From NCBI GenBank assembly GCA_900545125.1, contig UQXS01000133.1, positions 1 through 6,868 of the forward strand: a DNA stretch of 6,868 bases. The letters are read 5' to 3'. Numbering within the stretch: position 1 is the stretch's first letter; each line of letters begins with the position of its first letter. Shown in pieces: positions 5,884 to 6,868 of this stretch. Below the pieces are notes generated by a model. The model was given only the letters and a program-made list of their open reading frames with translations. It was not told the origin of the DNA and searched no databases. Source of the DNA: an uncultured Ruminococcus sp. Lineage in GTDB: Bacteria; Bacillota; Clostridia; Oscillospirales; Ruminococcaceae. The translations under genes and the position numbers were made by a program.

Positions 5884-6868
5884 TTATTCTATACCGTTTG
5901 GATTCATTTTCGTGAAATTCCAGCTATCGGCGCACATTTCTGTGATATCCGATTTTGCCTCCCAGCCAAAAAGGTTTTTAGCCTTTGAGGCATCGGCAAA
6001 GCAAGTTGCGATATCACCGGAACGTCTGGGTGCAATTCGCTTATTTATCGGCTTGCCACAGGCTTTTTCATATGCTGCCACGACTTCAAGTACGCTTGAA
6101 CCGTTTCCCGTTCCGAGATTCACTGCCTCAAATCCGGTGTGTTTCATAGCGTAGTCAATAGCACACACATGACCTGATGCAAGATCAACAACGTGTATGT
6201 AATCCCTGACACCAGTTCCGTCAGGGGTATCGTAATCGTCGCCAAAAACGCTGAGCTGTTCCAGTCTGCCGGCTGCAACCTGTGCAATATAAGGTACAAG
6301 ATTATTAGGAATGCCGTTGGGATCTTCACCAATAAGACCGCTCTTATGCGCACCGATTGGGTTAAAATATCTGAGTGCAACAACGCTCATATCGCTGTCG
6401 GCAACGCAGCAATCACTGAGAATCTGCTCAATCATAACCTTTGTGTAACCGTAAGGATTTGTAGCAGAGGTAGGCATATCCTCGGTATACGGAGCTATGT
6501 TGTTCATTCCGTAAACGGTAGCCGACGACGAGAAAACTATCCTCTTGCAATTATTCTCACGCATTGCTTTGAGAAGAACCAGCGTACCGTAGATGTTATT
6601 TGTATAATATTCAAGTGGCTTTCTGACGGACTCTCCGACAGCCTTGAGTCCTGCAAAATGAATTACTGCGCTTATATCATTTTCCTTAAAAACAGTGTTC
6701 AGCGCATCGAAGTCGCAGATATCAGCCTGATAAAATTTAATTTTCTTACCGCTGATTTTTTCTATCCTGTCAATTGCCGCACTTTTAGAATTACAGAGAT
6801 TATCAACAACAACGATTTCATAGTCGTATTTTAATAATTCAACACAAGTATGGCTGCCGATAAATCCG
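5884..6868 (-). CDS. galE: UDP-glucose 4-epimerase, N-terminus beyond the window
   Basis: This is a cytoplasmic NAD-dependent enzyme that interconverts UDP-glucose and UDP-galactose, for galactose use and for glycan precursors. The visible 327 residues begin GFIGSHTCVELL, the second half of the nucleotide-binding glycine loop, so only about 9 residues are cut off by the window edge. The full length would be near 336, normal for GalE. The frame stays open across an internal Met at 6564, which is not the start. Family marks are VVDN (fragment 19-22), the HFAGLKAVGES motif, FSSSATVYG with catalytic Ser115, NPYGYTK with Tyr139 and Lys143, the long RYFNPIGAHKSGLIGEDP block and GVRDYIHVVDLASGH. It is the first visible gene of the apparent operon continuing into the DUF2500-like gene and ung; any promoter is outside the window. 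Activity on N-acetylated sugars cannot be ruled out. Confidence 0.96.
   Translation of the reverse strand, partial: GFIGSHTCVELLKYDYEIVVVDNLCNSKSAAIDRIEKISGKKIKFYQADICDFDALNTVFKENDISAVIHFAGLKAVGESVRKPLEYYTNNIYGTLVLLKAMRENNCKRIVFSSSATVYGMNNIAPYTEDMPTSATNPYGYTKVMIEQILSDCCVADSDMSVVALRYFNPIGAHKSGLIGEDPNGIPNNLVPYIAQVAAGRLEQLSVFGDDYDTPDGTGVRDYIHVVDLASGHVCAIDYAMKHTGFEAVNLGTGNGSSVLEVVAAYEKACGKPINKRIAPRRSGDIATCFADASKAKNLFGWEAKSDITEMCADSWNFTKMNPNGIE

Noticed and set aside
5884..6564. Shorter galE beginning at the internal Met at 6564
   Set aside because: The frame continues upstream to the window end and encodes the conserved GFIGSHT nucleotide loop, so the true start is outside the window.
6193..6834. 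Long open frame on the + strand (213 residues)
   Set aside because: It is antisense to galE, which is intact to the window edge with all its motifs. This frame is a by-product of galE codon use.

Overview
The window looks like ordinary chromosomal DNA from an anaerobic Gram-positive bacterium of class Clostridia. A Ruminococcus-like member of the Oscillospiraceae is my best guess, from protein style only. Supporting signs are the hup-rqcP pair, a free-standing activation-domain protein for B12-dependent methionine synthase (fused inside MetH in E. coli), strong AGGAGG-type ribosome sites, AT-rich extended -10 promoters, and a lipoprotein sugar-binding protein. No mobile element, CRISPR array, rRNA or tRNA is visible. 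There is no stretch over 300 bases without a gene.

Layout. On the + strand, 1-499 holds the end of an HU-type DNA-binding protein gene and rqcP, a small S4-domain gene. A strong hairpin at 504-540 ends this transcript and also appears to serve the converging gene on the other strand. Everything else reads on the - strand. From right to left, a tightly packed apparent operon runs galE (start outside the window), a small membrane-anchored protein resembling DUF2500, ung, metF, and the methionine synthase activation protein (6868 to 3169). The gaps after galE are 28, 2 and 13 nt, then a 4-nt ATGA overlap. A weak hairpin closes this group. Two single genes follow, each with its own near-consensus promoter: an orphan ABC solute-binding lipoprotein (3014-1608) and an NAD(P)-dependent epimerase/dehydratase of unknown substrate (1491-538).

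How the genes work together. metF and the activation protein form a clear functional pair. MetF makes 5-methyl-tetrahydrofolate, and the activation protein should keep the cobalamin of a MetH encoded elsewhere in its active state. GalE supplies UDP-galactose or UDP-glucose. Ung removes uracil from DNA. The shared operon of ung and metF has a possible but unproven logic, because both relate to the 5,10-methylene-THF pool used for thymidylate synthesis. The solute-binding protein has no permease or ATPase beside it.

I do not see an undescribed defence or mobile system here. The points most worth a second look are the cysteine-bearing DNA-binding arm of the HU protein, the four-cysteine tail of the activation protein, the DUF2500-like protein coupled to ung, and the orphan binding protein with a strong promoter and a leader of about 90 nt.
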